Of a stretch of 64,000 nt of DNA, positions 1-12,372 are shown piece by piece. The notes below the pieces were generated by a model, which saw only the letters and a list, made by a program, of their open reading frames with translations, searched no databases and was not told the origin of the DNA. The stretch's first letter is position 1; each line of letters begins with the position of its first letter. The DNA is taken from positions 62,001 through 126,000 of the forward strand of contig VFIW01000035.1 in assembly GCA_006386115.1 (NCBI GenBank), in the 5' to 3' direction. The translations under genes were made by a program, and so were the position numbers. This stretch comes from Globisporangium splendens. Its lineage: Eukaryota > Oomycota > Peronosporomycetes > Pythiales > Pythiaceae.

Positions 1-1186
1 CACCTGTATTACCCAATGGCACTGTATGGACTCATAGAGGCAGTGGGTGACACACGATGAGCTGATTCGTGTTTGTCCAACAAATTGCTTGCGTGATGCC
101 ACTGTGCTCACTTCAGAGAAGCAGGGTCATGACGACGCCACTTCTGTTCGTCTCGTGGTTTGGCCATTCATCTCCTGCGATTATAAGCAAGTGATCTGTC
201 ATCTGCTCTTCCCAGTGAACAGATACAGGTAATGCGAATGCTGAGTTCTACAAACGCTCGTTCCATCCAGTGAGGCTCCTCTCGTTTCCTCTTACGACGT
301 CTTTGTCGTCATGAGAGGAGGCAGTACGCTAGCGACGTCCATCGATCAAGTGTCCATCTTGAGATGATCAATCGACATTTCAGAATTTTTCGGGATGTAT
401 GTGGGATATTGTCCTCAGGACGAAGAAGCTCTTTTGAGGAATCTGGCGAGGCATTTCAGTTGCATTGTACTGGACTTTGAAGCGGTGCTTCCAACATACG
501 CCCGTTCCCGAGTCCAGTGAGGTGGCTCGGCTGCACAGCACTAGACTTTGGAGCTTCAATACACGTTCCATGAAGCCTAGTGAAGTCTACAACCAGAAGA
601 AGCCAGGCACGTTTTTCTAGGTTCAGCTGTATGCGCGCTGGGTCTAGCGCAAGATGTCCTCCATTTTTGTGTTGAATCAATACTGCACGAGGGACAAGGA
701 AGCTCAGAATACCCAAAACTCGCACACCTGGTGAAGCTCGTTGGAGCTAATGGATGGTGAGCCGTGGAGTTGGTTCTGACCTGATATTGGCGCTGACTCA
801 TACGTTGTTGTATGAGTTGCTCTTGAGACGGGAGAGCACGTTGTCAGGGTCGCTCGCACGCTGCGACATGGGCAATCATTTTGTGCGGCACCGACAATCT
901 CCAAGTTGAAACATTCGCGCCTGCATCCAGCATCTCTGGCCGAGCCAGCAAAACCGATCATCCTGGCACTTCACTCACAACTGAATACGCCAAGCCGGAG
1001 GCGATCGGAGCTCGATCATTGGTCTGAAGCACGCACCTCTGAGCGCGTCCATTTATAAAATGGTGAAGTGGTGGGAATTCTAACGTTGCATGTATACAGG
1101 AAGCAAAGCCTCCATTGATCACGCGTCTCTGTTTACTGTCGGCGCCATACTTTAGATTGAGTGAGCAGATTGAGAGTCACAAACTT
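1..1186. other. Gene-poor leading segment
   Basis: I see no supported gene here. Only short open frames under 95 codons occur, with no recognisable domain. The final part contains the promoter region of the FBT transporter that follows. Confidence 0.6.
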
Positions 1187-1202
1187 TCTCACTTTCCAAT
1201 TT
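1187..1202 (+). promoter_or_regulatory. Oomycete Inr-type core promoter of FBT1
   Basis: The 16-mer TCTCACTTTCCAATTT matches the oomycete core-promoter consensus GCTCATTYYNCAWTTT at 14 of 16 positions. It lies 25 bp before the ATG at 1227. An upstream in-frame ATG at 1161 lies before this element, so it would not be in the transcript. That is why the start at 1227 is chosen. Seen: the match and the spacing. Inferred: transcription start near the TCA. Confidence 0.6.
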
Positions 1203-1226
1203 CAGCCTTTGAAGCCGCACGGAAGC

Positions 1227-2927
1227 ATGAAGCCAGCCTACGACGCTCAGCAGCAAAACCGAGACTCCATCCCGAAAGTGGAGCTTCAGCGACCGAGTAC
1301 CTACAACGAAATCAAGAGTCCAGTTGATATTGAAGCTGGAGGTGATGATGCCCTTGGTCCTGGTGGTGCACTTCGTCCCGGTGGTGCACCGTCCGTCTAC
1401 TCGCGTCAAAACATTGGTCTCTTGGCGCACATTGCATCTGTCGGCGTCGTGTACGGAACGATCAGTGGTGTCATCTACTCCATACTCAACAATTACTTGT
1501 ACATGTCGGCGACGTTGACGGCCACTGCAACGGCGCTCGTAGCTCTTCCGCGCTCGCTCCGCTGGATCGCTGCGATGTTTTCCGACTGCTACCCGATTCG
1601 TGGCTACCGGCGCCGTCCGTACTTGATCCTCGGTTGGACAATTACCTTTATCACGTGCTTCGTCATGGCAGTGTTGCCCCTCGGCGATCCGTACTACACA
1701 GACCCATCGCTATCGGGAAAAGACGAATCCAAGTTCACGGCAAAACAGTTGGCGACGATCAACCACAACGCCCCGAATCGCGGCATCAAGCTCATTTTCC
1801 TCTTGATGTTCGCCAATCTGGGCACGGTCATTGCGTTCGGCGCGTCGGATGGTGTGATGGTCGAGCTCGCGCAGCGCGAACCGGAGTCCAGTCGCGGCAC
1901 CGTCCAGAACCACGTGTGGGCCGTGCGCGAGGTGTTCATCATCCTTTCTGCGTTCATGACGGGTTTGGGTCTCAATGGCACTGACTACGGTGGATCGTTC
2001 TCGTGGACCATGGGGTTCAACGCGATCATGGGCGTGTGCGCATTCTTCGCGTTTACCACCATCCCAGTCTGCTGGTTCTGCGTCAGCGAGGCGAAAAAAG
2101 AATCACAGTCCATGCGCTCGCTCCTTGTGTACTTGTACGAGCTCATGCCCCGCCGCGTCATCTACCAGATGATCGGATTCCGGTTCTTCGGTCAACTCTG
2201 CGTGTACTTTACCGTGACGGCATCGAGTCCGATCAAAAGCACGTGGGCAAAAGTCGAGCCGCTCAACGACGGCCTCTCCACTATGCTGACCTCGATCCTG
2301 GCGTTTGTCGCATTGTCGGTCGTACGTAGATGGGGACTTCACTGGAGCTGGCAAGCCGTGGTGATTACCACCCAGGTCGCGGTGGTCGCTCTTGACTGCT
2401 TCCCAACGTTTTTCACCATTTGGGATGTGTACCGCAGCCAATGGTTCTGGCTCGGGGTGCCGCTCTTGCAAGGCGTCTCGAACACCATGACTGTCTACAT
2501 TTCGTCTCTCTTTGTGGTCGAAGTGTGCGATTTTGGTAAGGAAGCGACGACCATGAGTCTCATGGTGAGTATCTCCGATGTGGCTCGACCGTTCGCGACG
2601 GTGCTGACCAAGTCCGTGGACGCGCACTTTGACATTGAACGCAAGTATATCGTCAAGGACAACCATCACGTGCACTGGCAAGTGACGTACGCCTACCTGA
2701 TCGCGTACGGCTTCAATCTGTTCTCGATCGTCTTTGCGCTTTTGTGGCTCCCACGTCAAAAGAAGGAAGCCCGGGAACTCAAGCGGAACGGCGGTACGAA
2801 CAAGGTCTTCGGCTTCATCACCATGGGCTACCTCCTGTTCTCGTTCGCGTGGACGATCATGACCAACGTCTTGAGTCTCTTCGCCTCGACCAAGTGCTTG
2901 CGCATCGCCGGCGGCAATGGCTGCTAG
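1227..2927 (+). CDS. Folate-biopterin transporter family (BT1/FBT) membrane protein 1
   Basis: A single-exon gene of 566 residues. It resembles the oomycete BT1/FBT branch of the major facilitator superfamily, whose members carry folates, pterins or related compounds across membranes; the substrate is not visible here. After a ~70-residue polar N-terminus come about 12 hydrophobic segments. The family hallmark after helix 2-3 is present: a short S/T-D-C-Y-P stretch followed by GYRRRPYLILGW. The GPGGALRPGGAP segment near residue 50 is a small internal duplication absent from the paralogue at 15.3 kb. The C-terminus ends CLRIAGGNGC, shared with both other FBT copies in the window. The ATG at 1227 is preferred over 1161 because the core promoter lies between them, and because the paralogue's start falls at the matching position (MK after a shared upstream stretch). 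The family call is confident; the substrate is unknown. Confidence 0.88.
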   Translation: MKPAYDAQQQNRDSIPKVELQRPSTYNEIKSPVDIEAGGDDALGPGGALRPGGAPSVYSRQNIGLLAHIASVGVVYGTISGVIYSILNNYLYMSATLTATATALVALPRSLRWIAAMFSDCYPIRGYRRRPYLILGWTITFITCFVMAVLPLGDPYYTDPSLSGKDESKFTAKQLATINHNAPNRGIKLIFLLMFANLGTVIAFGASDGVMVELAQREPESSRGTVQNHVWAVREVFIILSAFMTGLGLNGTDYGGSFSWTMGFNAIMGVCAFFAFTTIPVCWFCVSEAKKESQSMRSLLVYLYELMPRRVIYQMIGFRFFGQLCVYFTVTASSPIKSTWAKVEPLNDGLSTMLTSILAFVALSVVRRWGLHWSWQAVVITTQVAVVALDCFPTFFTIWDVYRSQWFWLGVPLLQGVSNTMTVYISSLFVVEVCDFGKEATTMSLMVSISDVARPFATVLTKSVDAHFDIERKYIVKDNHHVHWQVTYAYLIAYGFNLFSIVFALLWLPRQKKEARELKRNGGTNKVFGFITMGYLLFSFAWTIMTNVLSLFASTKCLRIAGGNGC

Positions 2928-3821
2928 ATGAAGAGGGATGCTCACAGAGGGGAGGGGCGTAAACTTTTGTTAACAGCTGTTGTTGTCTTGCACTGAAGTA
3001 ATCTGGTAATAAGAACCAATAAGCACGACTCCAAAACACCTACGAGCGCGAGAGACTCCCTTGGGACTGTGTGTTGCATGTTGGAATCTTTCTATCCCCT
3101 GATTTCTGTGACGTTGCGTGTCAATCAGCATCGCGAAGTTGCAGCAGCCTTGAACTCTTCGTACCGCAGGCGACTTTTGCTCTCACAAAGACCATCTCAG
3201 TTTGACCTGACTTGAGGCTTTCAGGCAGACTGGTTCGAGCCATTCGGCAAGTACGGACAGGAGTATACAGAGTGAGTGAGGGTGTGCACTTGGGCATCTC
3301 CAAGGAAAACTCGAGGCACCATCCAAAGCCATCCAAAGTGAAAGCCACAGAATCTGGTGTGAACAAAAGAGCTATTTTCTGGAAATCGCCAAATCGACGA
3401 TTATTTTAGGTAACCCACTCTATTTATTGCACAGCCTTCGTGCGACAAGCCATCATGGGTTAGTGTTTCATGCATTCCCACTTGCAGACACGCTACAATT
3501 GTGCTATCTACAGTACATCATCAACCCGTAACCCATTTGTATCTTCGCGGGGTACAGTCACGCAAAAGTCCAGCTGTCGAGCTAGAAAACGTGTCGTAAT
3601 TTATTCCATTGACTCGAAATCTATCCTATCTCCTTCCAACACTGTACCGCCTACATTTTATATTTGAAGCGTTTTGGCGTTCTATTCGTTTGCATTAAAC
3701 CTATTTAGGCGTTACATGACCTGTACTATATTGTATGTGGTATGCTTGCTTCTTTGGCTGTTCCTCTCGTTCGTTCGCTGACCACACCGTAACCATCTCA
3801 GAACCCTCGACTTGCGGTTAC
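2928..3821. other. Intergenic segment after FBT1
   Basis: It holds the 3' untranslated region of FBT1 and AT-richer spacer. No supported gene or RNA. Short open frames up to 81 codons have no recognisable content. Confidence 0.55.
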
Positions 3822-3848
3822 GCTCATTTCTTCTCATTCGTCACTCAC
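3822..3848 (+). promoter_or_regulatory. Two overlapping Inr-like elements before the Ubl gene
   Basis: GCTCATTTC at 3822 and TCTCATTCGTCACTC at 3834 both resemble the start of the oomycete Inr consensus. They lie 31-57 bp before the ATG at 3879. The second has the better match past the CATT core. Supports 3879 over the in-frame upstream ATG at 3735. Confidence 0.4.
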
Positions 3849-3878
3849 GCGCGTTTACGTTGTTTTCTCCAGCTCTCC

Positions 3879-6800
3879 ATGGTGGAGCAGCAGAGCGCGA
3901 GCACAGAAGGCGGTCTCGCGAGCGCCGAGAGCAGGGCCATGGATGCGCTCACGGTGTCCGCGGGTCCCGTGGTCGAAAGCGACGCGTTCGCGGTGTCTCC
4001 TCGCGAAGAAACGATCGTCGTAGCTGCTCCCGATGCGGAGATATCGAGCGCCGAAGTCGACGCCATTCCGGACGCAGCAGTTGAATCGACGATACAAGGC
4101 AGCGATTCAAGCAGCAACAGCGGAGTGGAAAGCGCGGCAACGACGGATGCGCCCCTTGCAGCGGCGGAGGCGAGTGATCTGCTGCGCCTTCGACTCAAGA
4201 TGCTCGATGAACGCGTCGTGGAGGTTGAAGTCGCGGCGTCGACGGCCGTCGCGGAATTCCGCGTCCAGGTCGCGCACGCGACCCAAGTGCCCGTGTATCG
4301 ACAGCGGCTCATCTATCGCGGTATGTTTATATCATGTAAAAGCGCATGAACTTAACGCGCATATATAGTCAGGCATACATCAATATGTATTTGTATGTGC
4401 GTATGTCTTTTCTCACTATGTATGTTCTAGGCAAATTGTTGAAGGACGGGTCGGTGCTGTCGACGTACGACATCCAGGATGGCCATACAATCCATCTCGT
4501 GGCCAAACCCACCGCGTCGGCTGCGGCTGCGTCCTCGTCGTCGTCTTCCAGTACGACGGACGCTGCTGCCGCAACGGTGTCCACGTCGACTTCCACGGAC
4601 GACGACGCAAGAGCGACGTGGAATGGATCGCGGTCAATCTTCGCCAACAACAACACTGGCGACGACGATGACTTTGTGAGCACAGCTGTGCGGCGCAATC
4701 GCGACCATTTGCGACGACTCATGCGTCGTGTCGATTCACTCGAGCGCAGCAACGAGGGCAGCGACTTTGATCAAACGGCGACACGACGAGGTCTGCGCGA
4801 CCCTGGCGTGCTGCGTCCGCAGGTGACCACGCGCCGTCGCGTGCCAGGTATTGGTGACCCCACGGGCGATGCATGGAACATGGAGATCCTGCGCGAAGCG
4901 CTGGCGAGTTCCAATGCTAACAGCGACGGCAGTGCGGGAGATTCTGGGAGTGCCCTGCGGCGCTTGCACGGATTGCGCGAGCTGTTTGGTGATGATGTGG
5001 CCGACGACATGTCGCCGTCGAATATTGCGTCGGACATGGGACTCGGGACGCGTACTACTGGGAGCAACCGCGACGAACTGCACATGAATCTGGACCACAT
5101 CCTTCAGGGCATGATGACACTGCGCACAGTGTTGTCTACGGTTGCCATTCCGCCCGAATCTGAGGTCCGTCACGATGAGACCGTGGACGAGCATGTGGAA
5201 CGTCAAAGCAGCAGCGATGAGAACGATGACCTGGAGCTGAATGAACCCGATGCAGTCGAGACTCGGTCTCAGCAGCAACGCACTGGAGGTGCTACCCTTG
5301 GTTCCAGTGATTCAAGCCGTGCCCGCCGCGGCCGACGACGATTCTTTGTCGGACAGTGGCTGGATGTCAAGGACACCGTCAACCAGTGGCTCGAGTGCAC
5401 GGTGCTCGATATCTCGGAGGACAAAGTGCTCGTCCACTACCACGGGTGGCCATCGCGATGGGATGAATGGATCGATTTCGATTCGACGCGGATCGCCGCA
5501 TTCCGGACGCGGACACTGCACACGTTGAACGCGCAGCAAATGTCCCCAGTGCCGACCACGAGGTTGCCGAATGCGCCGTCTGTGGGGAGCCAGGATGTCC
5601 GGGAAATGGTCGTCGGAGTGCGTGACTTGATGCGCGAGATCGTGCCACACATTGAGCGGTTTGCAGAATTGTGCGAGGACCAGCAGAGCCGCTTATTACA
5701 GGATCGACCGCGACGCCAGGAAGGATTTAACGACGGTGGATTTTTCGACTCCATAGCGTTGCAGCAAAGCGAGAGCGAATCACGTCCAACGTCGACTCGA
5801 GATGATGAAGTATCCGAGATGGCGCACCTGGTGGCTCCGCTCTTTGACCGGTTTGGACGGCTGTTGACGGACTCCGCGCGTTGTGTGGAGCCTTTACTTC
5901 GCCCCGAGTTGCAACGCCACAACGCACAGCAGCGCCAGATCATGCAAGCGCGCGCAAATGCCGCGCGCAATCGCACTCCACGACCACCAATATCCCCGCC
6001 AAGCGCGTTGGAGCGACAGGACACGTCGATGTCCATTCGCGACCTGATTGCAACGTCGAACGTGAACCCAAATGATTCCCAGAGTGGACGACGCAACATT
6101 GATGTGCACATCCATGCAATCGTCGCGCCGTCATCGCTGACGTCTCTTGCGTCGCTCGCGCGCGTCGCGAATGCATCGATTCTGCAGGCGACGAACTCCC
6201 CAGCAGGTTCGCGCCGCATCCGTGCGCCGTCGACGCCACCTGTTGGTCCTGCATTTGAAGACGCGTTCGGGTTGCCGTCTCTGCGACCGGCAGTTGACAA
6301 CAGCGACAGCCGCGCTATCTTGAACGATGAAGACGACGACGAAAGCAGCAGCAGCCGTCGTGATAGTGACGAAAGCGTGGACCAGAGCCGCCTGCCGCTG
6401 CTGAGCTCCTTCCGCCGCAACCGCAGTAGCACCTCGTCGTCAGTGACGGATACCAGACGACGACGCAGTACCGTGGATCAGAGCCTTGCGTCTTTCCTCG
6501 AAGATGATTTTTTTGGTGCTTCCGAAGGTGGCCGTGAAAGTGATTCCCACGACGACGATGCAGCGGCTCCAGCAAACAGTCGCGGATCATCAGCGCCAAC
6601 TGATGGGCCAGGCTTCCAGTATCAGCCGATCCTGCCGCCTTCTTCTCCCGAGGAAAGAAACCTGTCGACGAATCCTGTGCGTGGCGTGATCCCCGAGATT
6701 GCAGAGGCTAATGAGCGAGCTCGAGAGCGTGAACTCGCTGCTGCCAGCACGCGTTCTGCTGAAGGAAATAACGGAATAATGCGTGGGAACTCGTCCGCTT

Positions 6801-7111
6801 CTTCTTCATCGTCGTCGTCCTCGTCTGCGAATTCCAATTCCAACTCGACCAGCGCCCCGTCGTTCCTGGAACTGATGCGTCGCTCCCTCAGCCGCAACTT
6901 TGGTTTTTCTTCCAGCAGTGAAGAGAACCGAGAGAGCAGCGAGCGCGCTGGAAGAGAGACCAGACCAACGACATTCTCTTCATCTTCTTCGTCCTCCTCC
7001 TCGTATCCGCCGTCGCCGCCGACTCGCATTGCCGACAGTCGTCCTGCGTTCCGTCGCCTGAGCGACAGCAGCAGCAGCAGCGTCGAAGAAGACATGGATG
7101 AACTAGACTAG
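3879..7111 (+). CDS. Ubiquitin-like and Tudor-knot domain protein, serine-rich
   Basis: Two exons, 3879-4320 and 4431-7111, encode 1040 residues. The 110-bp intron (4321-4430) is GTATGT...TTCTAG, and splicing rebuilds the ubiquitin-fold core IYRGKLLKDG across the junction. A ubiquitin-like domain spans residues ~101-175; its DGHTIHLV end resembles the N-terminal Ubl of BAG6/scythe and ubiquilins. A second module at ~450-507 has the HYHGWPSRWDEWID signature of Tudor-knot/chromo-barrel domains, which bind nucleic acid or modified histone tails. The rest is low complexity, with long Ser, Asp and Arg runs, especially in the last 250 residues. I see no BAG, UBA or RING domain. Ubl proteins of this type usually act in proteasome delivery or quality control; the Tudor-knot hints at a chromatin or RNA link. 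Both functional statements are inference. Confidence 0.8.
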
Positions 7112-7340
7112 CAAACCGATGAAGGCTGTCATTCGCAATCGCAATCGCTCTGTCACAGTAAGTCCATTTTGTGTATCTGTATGCTTTTGCATATTTCTTT
7201 TTTACTTTTTTATGGGTGTGTGGGATCAATATCGACGGCAATTTGCTTTTCTTCTCAATGAAAAGCGTCATTCATTGCGAACTTCGCTGCGCCAATGATT
7301 GTTATCCCAGCAGAGTGTCCGTGCTGACAGGGTGATATGG
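7112..7340. other. Short spacer between convergent genes
   Basis: 3' ends of the Ubl gene and of the minus-strand pseudogene. A T-rich tract sits near 7195-7215. Nothing else is seen. Confidence 0.4.
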
Positions 7341-8690
7341 CTACGTCATCGAGATATTGTGAGTTTCCTGTGTTGTGGCCACTTGGCTTCGGTGATGCTC
7401 GTCTGGCGTCGCTTCGTCGATGCTTTCTACCGTCGTGTGTGTCTGCGGACTCGTCGGGGTCACGTGAGCCACAGCAACAGCATTGGACCGCAGCGCCACT
7501 TTGCTCCACTCGACAAAGACCGAGCGCACGAGCCCGCGCTGCTGCACGACCATGGCTGTCAGTTGTGCACCCTTGTTGTTGAGCCGCTCATCTTTCTTGT
7601 GGCACACCAGGAGCTTCCAGGCATTGAAGACGCTGCCGAGAGACCGATACAGCGACTGGACGATGCGCCGAAGCACAACCTGATTCCGCTTGAAGCGCAG
7701 CTCGCGTCGCTGAGTGTCTTCGCGTAGTTTCAGCACGTACGGGACTTTTGTGAGGAAGAAGCCAAGCGTGCGAGGCGCTGTCGTTGGATCGTAGAGCGTC
7801 GAGTCGTACTGGGAATGTTGCTTTTGTTTGTGGCGGCGCTTTTTCTTCGCCATGTCCGCGTCATCGCTGTCTGAGTCATTGTCCGATGAATTGGGGCTAC
7901 TATCGGGATTCCGACTCGCACCTTCAACGTAGTTTTCCGATTGTCGTCCTTCTCGTGACCTGCTTCCAGTCCCTCGTCCGTGTCCGTCATCGTCATCATC
8001 ATCGCTTTGTCCGTTCTCGTTGTCGCTGTGGCTGAAGCCACCACGCTCAAGCGGTCGGTTATCGTAATCTGCAAACATGGCTCGGAATAGTTCCTAGCGC
8101 GCTTGGAAAAGCGCTTTCTTTGCGTGCGAGAGCGCTGCTGATTGGACCATCGCGAAGATCGTGCGCTCCACCAAGTGCGCAAACACTGCGATTCGCAGGC
8201 GGACGTGGAAATGCGACGATGAAGAAACAGACGCCTTGGATGTTGTTGAAGACTCCGATGATTGCTTGGTTTGCTGCTCGAGTTTGTCACAAAATGCGAG
8301 TGGCTCGGGTAATTTGACTGCGATGAACTTTTCCAGCGATTCAAAGGCCAAAAACTCTTGCTCGTAGCTTTGGAGCCATGCGTCCAGCGTCATCGTGCCG
8401 AGTTTGATGTGGGTGAGGATCCTGTTGCGCCTGCCGCAAGGAGCAGCGCCTCGATAGCATTGGGGTTTGTCTGGTCCGTTGCAGCGTCCGGAAGTCACGC
8501 AGGATTCCACGGCACAGGCTCTTGAGGTTCGTAGATTCGTGCTGAGGCGATGGTGGTATCCGCTCGATCTTGACGCCTTGCTGGTGGTCTCGTTAGTCGC
8601 TCATCTTCGCTGCGTGCTGAGAGAGGGGAGAGTAGCATCCCTCTCAATGCTGCTGCTGTTGTATTTGCTGAAACTTGCGTGGCGAGACAT
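7341..8690 (-). pseudogene. Decayed unknown gene with in-frame stop and frame breaks
   Basis: Not a family I recognise. Reading from the ATG at 8690, coding-like sequence moves between frames over 8690-8400. From the methionine at 8393 it continues in one frame to 7341, apart from one TAG at 8096-8094. The open stretches either side of that TAG are in the same register, with QAR before it and ELFRAM after it. The C-terminal part (from 8078) has an acidic D-rich run, a basic KKKRRHKQKQ segment and an amphipathic helical stretch with repeated RRxVQSLYRSLGSVFNAW-like sequence, suggestive of a helical scaffold. No GT-AG intron removes the stop. Either a pseudogene or a region with sequencing errors; its neighbour at 9-12 kb is broken in the same way. 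Confidence 0.5.
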
Positions 8691-9026
8691 GGTGCAACGG
8701 ATGTTGGCTACCGACCGTAGCTTTTGGCGCAGTCGGCTTGGAAGAACCGTGGAGCAAACTGCCACGCGCAGACTGACAAGGGCTTTTTGGTTCCGGGAGG
8801 CTCATTCATTCACTCCCCCATTCAGTCAGTCAATCCGGCAGTCTCTCGATGTTTGACGAAGTGTTTCGTCACCTTTTGTGTGCAAATCGCGATGCGGAAA
8901 CATCGCCCATGAGTCAGTTTCAGCTATTTTTTTGAGAGAGCAGTCCAATTGTTCGACGGATGGTTTGTGGAAAGCGAAGGAACCGAGTGAATCGATAGCA
9001 AACGGCATCATGGTGGCAGTGCACGT
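8691..9026. other. Spacer between two broken genes
   Basis: No supported gene. The 18-mer starting GTGCACGTGCAACTGC near 9019-9036 recurs near 13075-13092 at the edge of a LINE scrap. Confidence 0.4.
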
Positions 9027-12000
9027 GCAACTGCGGCAGAAGAAGAAGCCTCACGGCTGGAGCGGCAGCTCGACCACGCGCACAAGCTCGCGCAAGAGAA
9101 GGAAAACGGGCTGCGACTACAGAAAACGCGGCATCTCTACCACTCTGGGTTAACACCGACACCTGGAAGCAGCAGTGGTAGCAGCACGAAAAGCGGAACT
9201 TTTCACAATACGAGAGGGTTGCTCGCGGACGACTTTTGGAAAGAGCTGGTGCCACCAAGTGCAAGTTCGAATCATAGACGCGCGAGTGTGACGTTTACGT
9301 CTCACGTGGGGCTTGCGTTTGAGCACCTGCTGAGTCACCAAATGGTCGCGTCCCATGACCACTCGCTCGATGCGAGTACGCGCGATTGGCTCCGAGAGGT
9401 TCGCGTGCGTGGCGGCCAAATGCTGCAACTTCATCGGTCGTTTCAGACCATGAGTTGTACGTTCCAACAATTAGCCGAGAGCAGCCATTTGTACCAACTC
9501 GCAGAGACGCTCACGAAGGAGAGCCGAACACTGCTGAGCGCCGAGCAAGCGCTTGTGTTTATCGTCGACACAGCAGAACAAGAATTCTGGTGCCGCGTGC
9601 CACGCTCGTCGGACGCCAAAGAGATGGTCACAGTGCGCTCAAAGCTCATGCCATTCGCAACAGCAGGACACACGCACGCGCAGCCGCCAGTGCCGACTGG
9701 AGCAGACGCAGCAACGCGACCGACGCCAGGTGTCGAAACCCCTCCTATGGCGCGTTTGAGTGCAGGCGGACAGCCGAGTGGACTAGCGTCCATGGTGTAC
9801 CACACAAAGCGCCCGCTGATGCTTCCGGCAGGTCATGTCACCAAGCACCCGTACTACTCGACTGCAAGCGACAACACGGATCGTATGATCAGCCATCCAA
9901 GTGCATCGACGCTGCTGGTGCCCATCGTGTATCGCGGACGCGCACTGGGCGTGATCCAGCTGTGTGGCAAGACGACAGTGATCGAAGCGCTCGGACTGTC
10001 GATTGCATTGGAGAAATGCGATGCATTTACGCATGAGTACCAGGCCTTGCTCATGCTGCTGGTTCACTTCGCGAGTGGCTTGTTCCCGAAAGTTTCGTAT
10101 TTCACCGAGGTCGAGAGCAACAAAGTGAATGAAGAGACGTTGATCCAGCTCGCGCCCGAGATTTCCACGTGCCTGAGGTTCGAAGAGCTCGGCAAGATCG
10201 TGATTCAAAATGCCAAAGAGATCCTCGATGCCAATCGGTGCTTGTTGTTCGTCGCGGACAATGCCGAGCGTACGCTGCACAACTGGCAAAGCGATATCAG
10301 CGGTGGGACTGTGCAGGTGTACGAAAACACAAAGAAATCCGGCATGACAATCCCATTTGGCCGTGGCATCGTCGGTCTCGTCGCTGAGACGTGGCAAGTG
10401 ATCAACATCCCGGATGCGTACGAAGACCCACGCTTTAATTCATCATGGGGTAAGAAAACTAACTATCGCACCAAGAGCATGCTGGCAGTCCCCACTCTGA
10501 CCAACACCACAAAGCGACAGCCAATCCGACGAGCGAGCCATTTTGCGGCAGCAGGGAACGATAGCGGACTGCCGCCGACGCCTCAGCAGGGAGCACAATC
10601 ACAGGAGCCACAAACCGAGCAAACACTGCTGGGTGTGATCCAGGTCATCAACAAGTCGGGCGGTGCGCCGTTCCGTGCCAAGGATGTGTTTCTGCTCAAG
10701 ACTATTACGAAGTTGATCGCGCTCGCGATTGAAAACTCGCAGCCGTTCCAGGAAAACCAAGAGCTGTGCTCAAATCTCGGTAAACTGCTCGCGAATGGCG
10801 ACCTCGTCGAGACCGTGATCAGTCTTGGGACGTCTGCGGAGGATATCATTGGCGTCGAGTGCGCAGCCATCTACGTCTACGACCATCTCGCGCAAGAAAT
10901 AGTCACGTTTCATCGCAAGCGGCGGCACAAAATTGTTGTGAAAGAGCAAATGTACCGCCATTCGCTCTTCGGCGACGCCGTCGCGTCCAAGGAGCTCGTG
11001 ATCGTGAACGCAGTCGACGAGATGGCAAATTTTAACGCATATGTAGACAGCATCGGGCATCAACGCGCACAACCTGCTCTTTGCACCGCTCGTAGTCGAC
11101 GACCCGGATGCGATTGGAGTCGGTGGCGGCACGAGACTGGTCGGGCTCACGCATTTGGTCAACACAAAAGGGCGGAAACTGAAGTTTGAGCCCACGCAGG
11201 AAAAAACAAAACCTGAAACAGAGGACGAGCGGCGCGGATTTGGAGCATCTTCGTTTCGCAAGTACACACTCCGAGTCACCGCGTCCGATGAGAAGATCGG
11301 GTTCATCAAGCACGCCGTGGTAGCATGCCCCGTGTGAGACAATTACGGTCTCGAGATCGTTGGCATCCTCGTGCTGCTGTTCCCGAAAGGCAAGGCACCT
11401 CCATTTTCAGAATTGACGAACCTCCCAATCTTGTGCCGCTAGATCTCTGGCGTATTGAACGTTTGCAGCGATCTGAGTGCTATCTCAGCACGCAGTAAGA
11501 AGCTACAGAGCATGCTCGAACTGTCGATGAGAAAGCCCGAGATCGCGATGTCACTAACGCTAAGCGCGCGTGGCCAACTGGTCACATTCTTGCAGCCGTT
11601 GAATGTTGTTACGCTCGCATCGTGTGTTCACGCAGCGACAGCACTCAACATCAGCATCCGATCGCTGTCCATGGACGAAAATGGCAATCGGTGGGGGTTC
11701 CAGCTCTCGGCTGCTGGCATCCACGAAATGCACGCGGAGCACTTTCTGAAATGGATCGGCAAAGATCTGACCGCTAGCCAAGTCTTTGACAAGTTGCGCA
11801 CTGATTTGCAGAGTGCCTATGTGCCTAAAGAGGCCGTTACCGGCGAAATTGATCGCAAATCAACTGAAGTTCGTGAGCACGTGAGCTCGGAATCGCACAC
11901 AAGCCACGTTGGCGGTGATGGACAACGCCACACTACGAGGAGACCTCCCAGCGCGGCGCAGACAACACAAACGTCCAACGCACTCTCGTCGTTGCCCCAA

Positions 12001-12372
12001 GAGGTAATCTATGAGATTCGCAAGTTGCTCTGGGACTTCGTGGATACGTCGTGGAAAGTCGACATTAAACGCGCATGCAAGATGTTTGATCCTGTGGATC
12101 CAAGTCGGCAACGGTATGTGTCAAGGGATCAATTGGAGCAAACGCTGTCCTCTTCTGGCGGACGAAATGTGCAACTCGATCGGTTGCACTGGGATTTGCT
12201 CCACACGCAATTCGCCGACCCACACACGGACCTCGTCAACGTGGAGCGTATTTTCCAGACGCTAGCCCCGCAAATCATCGCCGTCGCTCACTTTCAGTAT
12301 GAAATCGTCCCGATTTTGGACCCGATTACACAGAGCATCGTGAGCATTCACGTGATCCTGATGGCGATGTAA
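9027..12372 (+). pseudogene. Multi-GAF-domain protein gene, disabled
   Basis: The frame opens near 9027 with a coiled-coil-like stretch (EEEASRLERQLDHAHKLAQE) but no in-frame ATG. It runs through GAF-type sensory domains at about 9480-10050, 10130-10740 and 10780-11450. GAF signatures include GIVGLVAETWQVINIPDAY and LGVIQVINKSGG. A one-base frameshift at about 11041-11060 moves the third GAF (INAHNLLFAPLVVDDPD) into another frame. That frame then meets TGA at 11335-11337 and TAG at 11440-11442, with clear coding on both sides. The frame after 11443 runs to 12372 and includes a degenerate EF-hand-like segment near 12080-12290. GAF domains bind cyclic nucleotides or other small ligands. Multi-GAF proteins in oomycetes include phosphodiesterase-like and kinase-like proteins, but I see no catalytic domain here. 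Three disablements make a pseudogene likely. Confidence 0.75.

Noticed and set aside
2103..2945. 280-codon minus-strand frame
   Set aside because: Antisense shadow of FBT1; a matching shadow occurs under FBT2 at 15943-16797, caused by shared codon bias.
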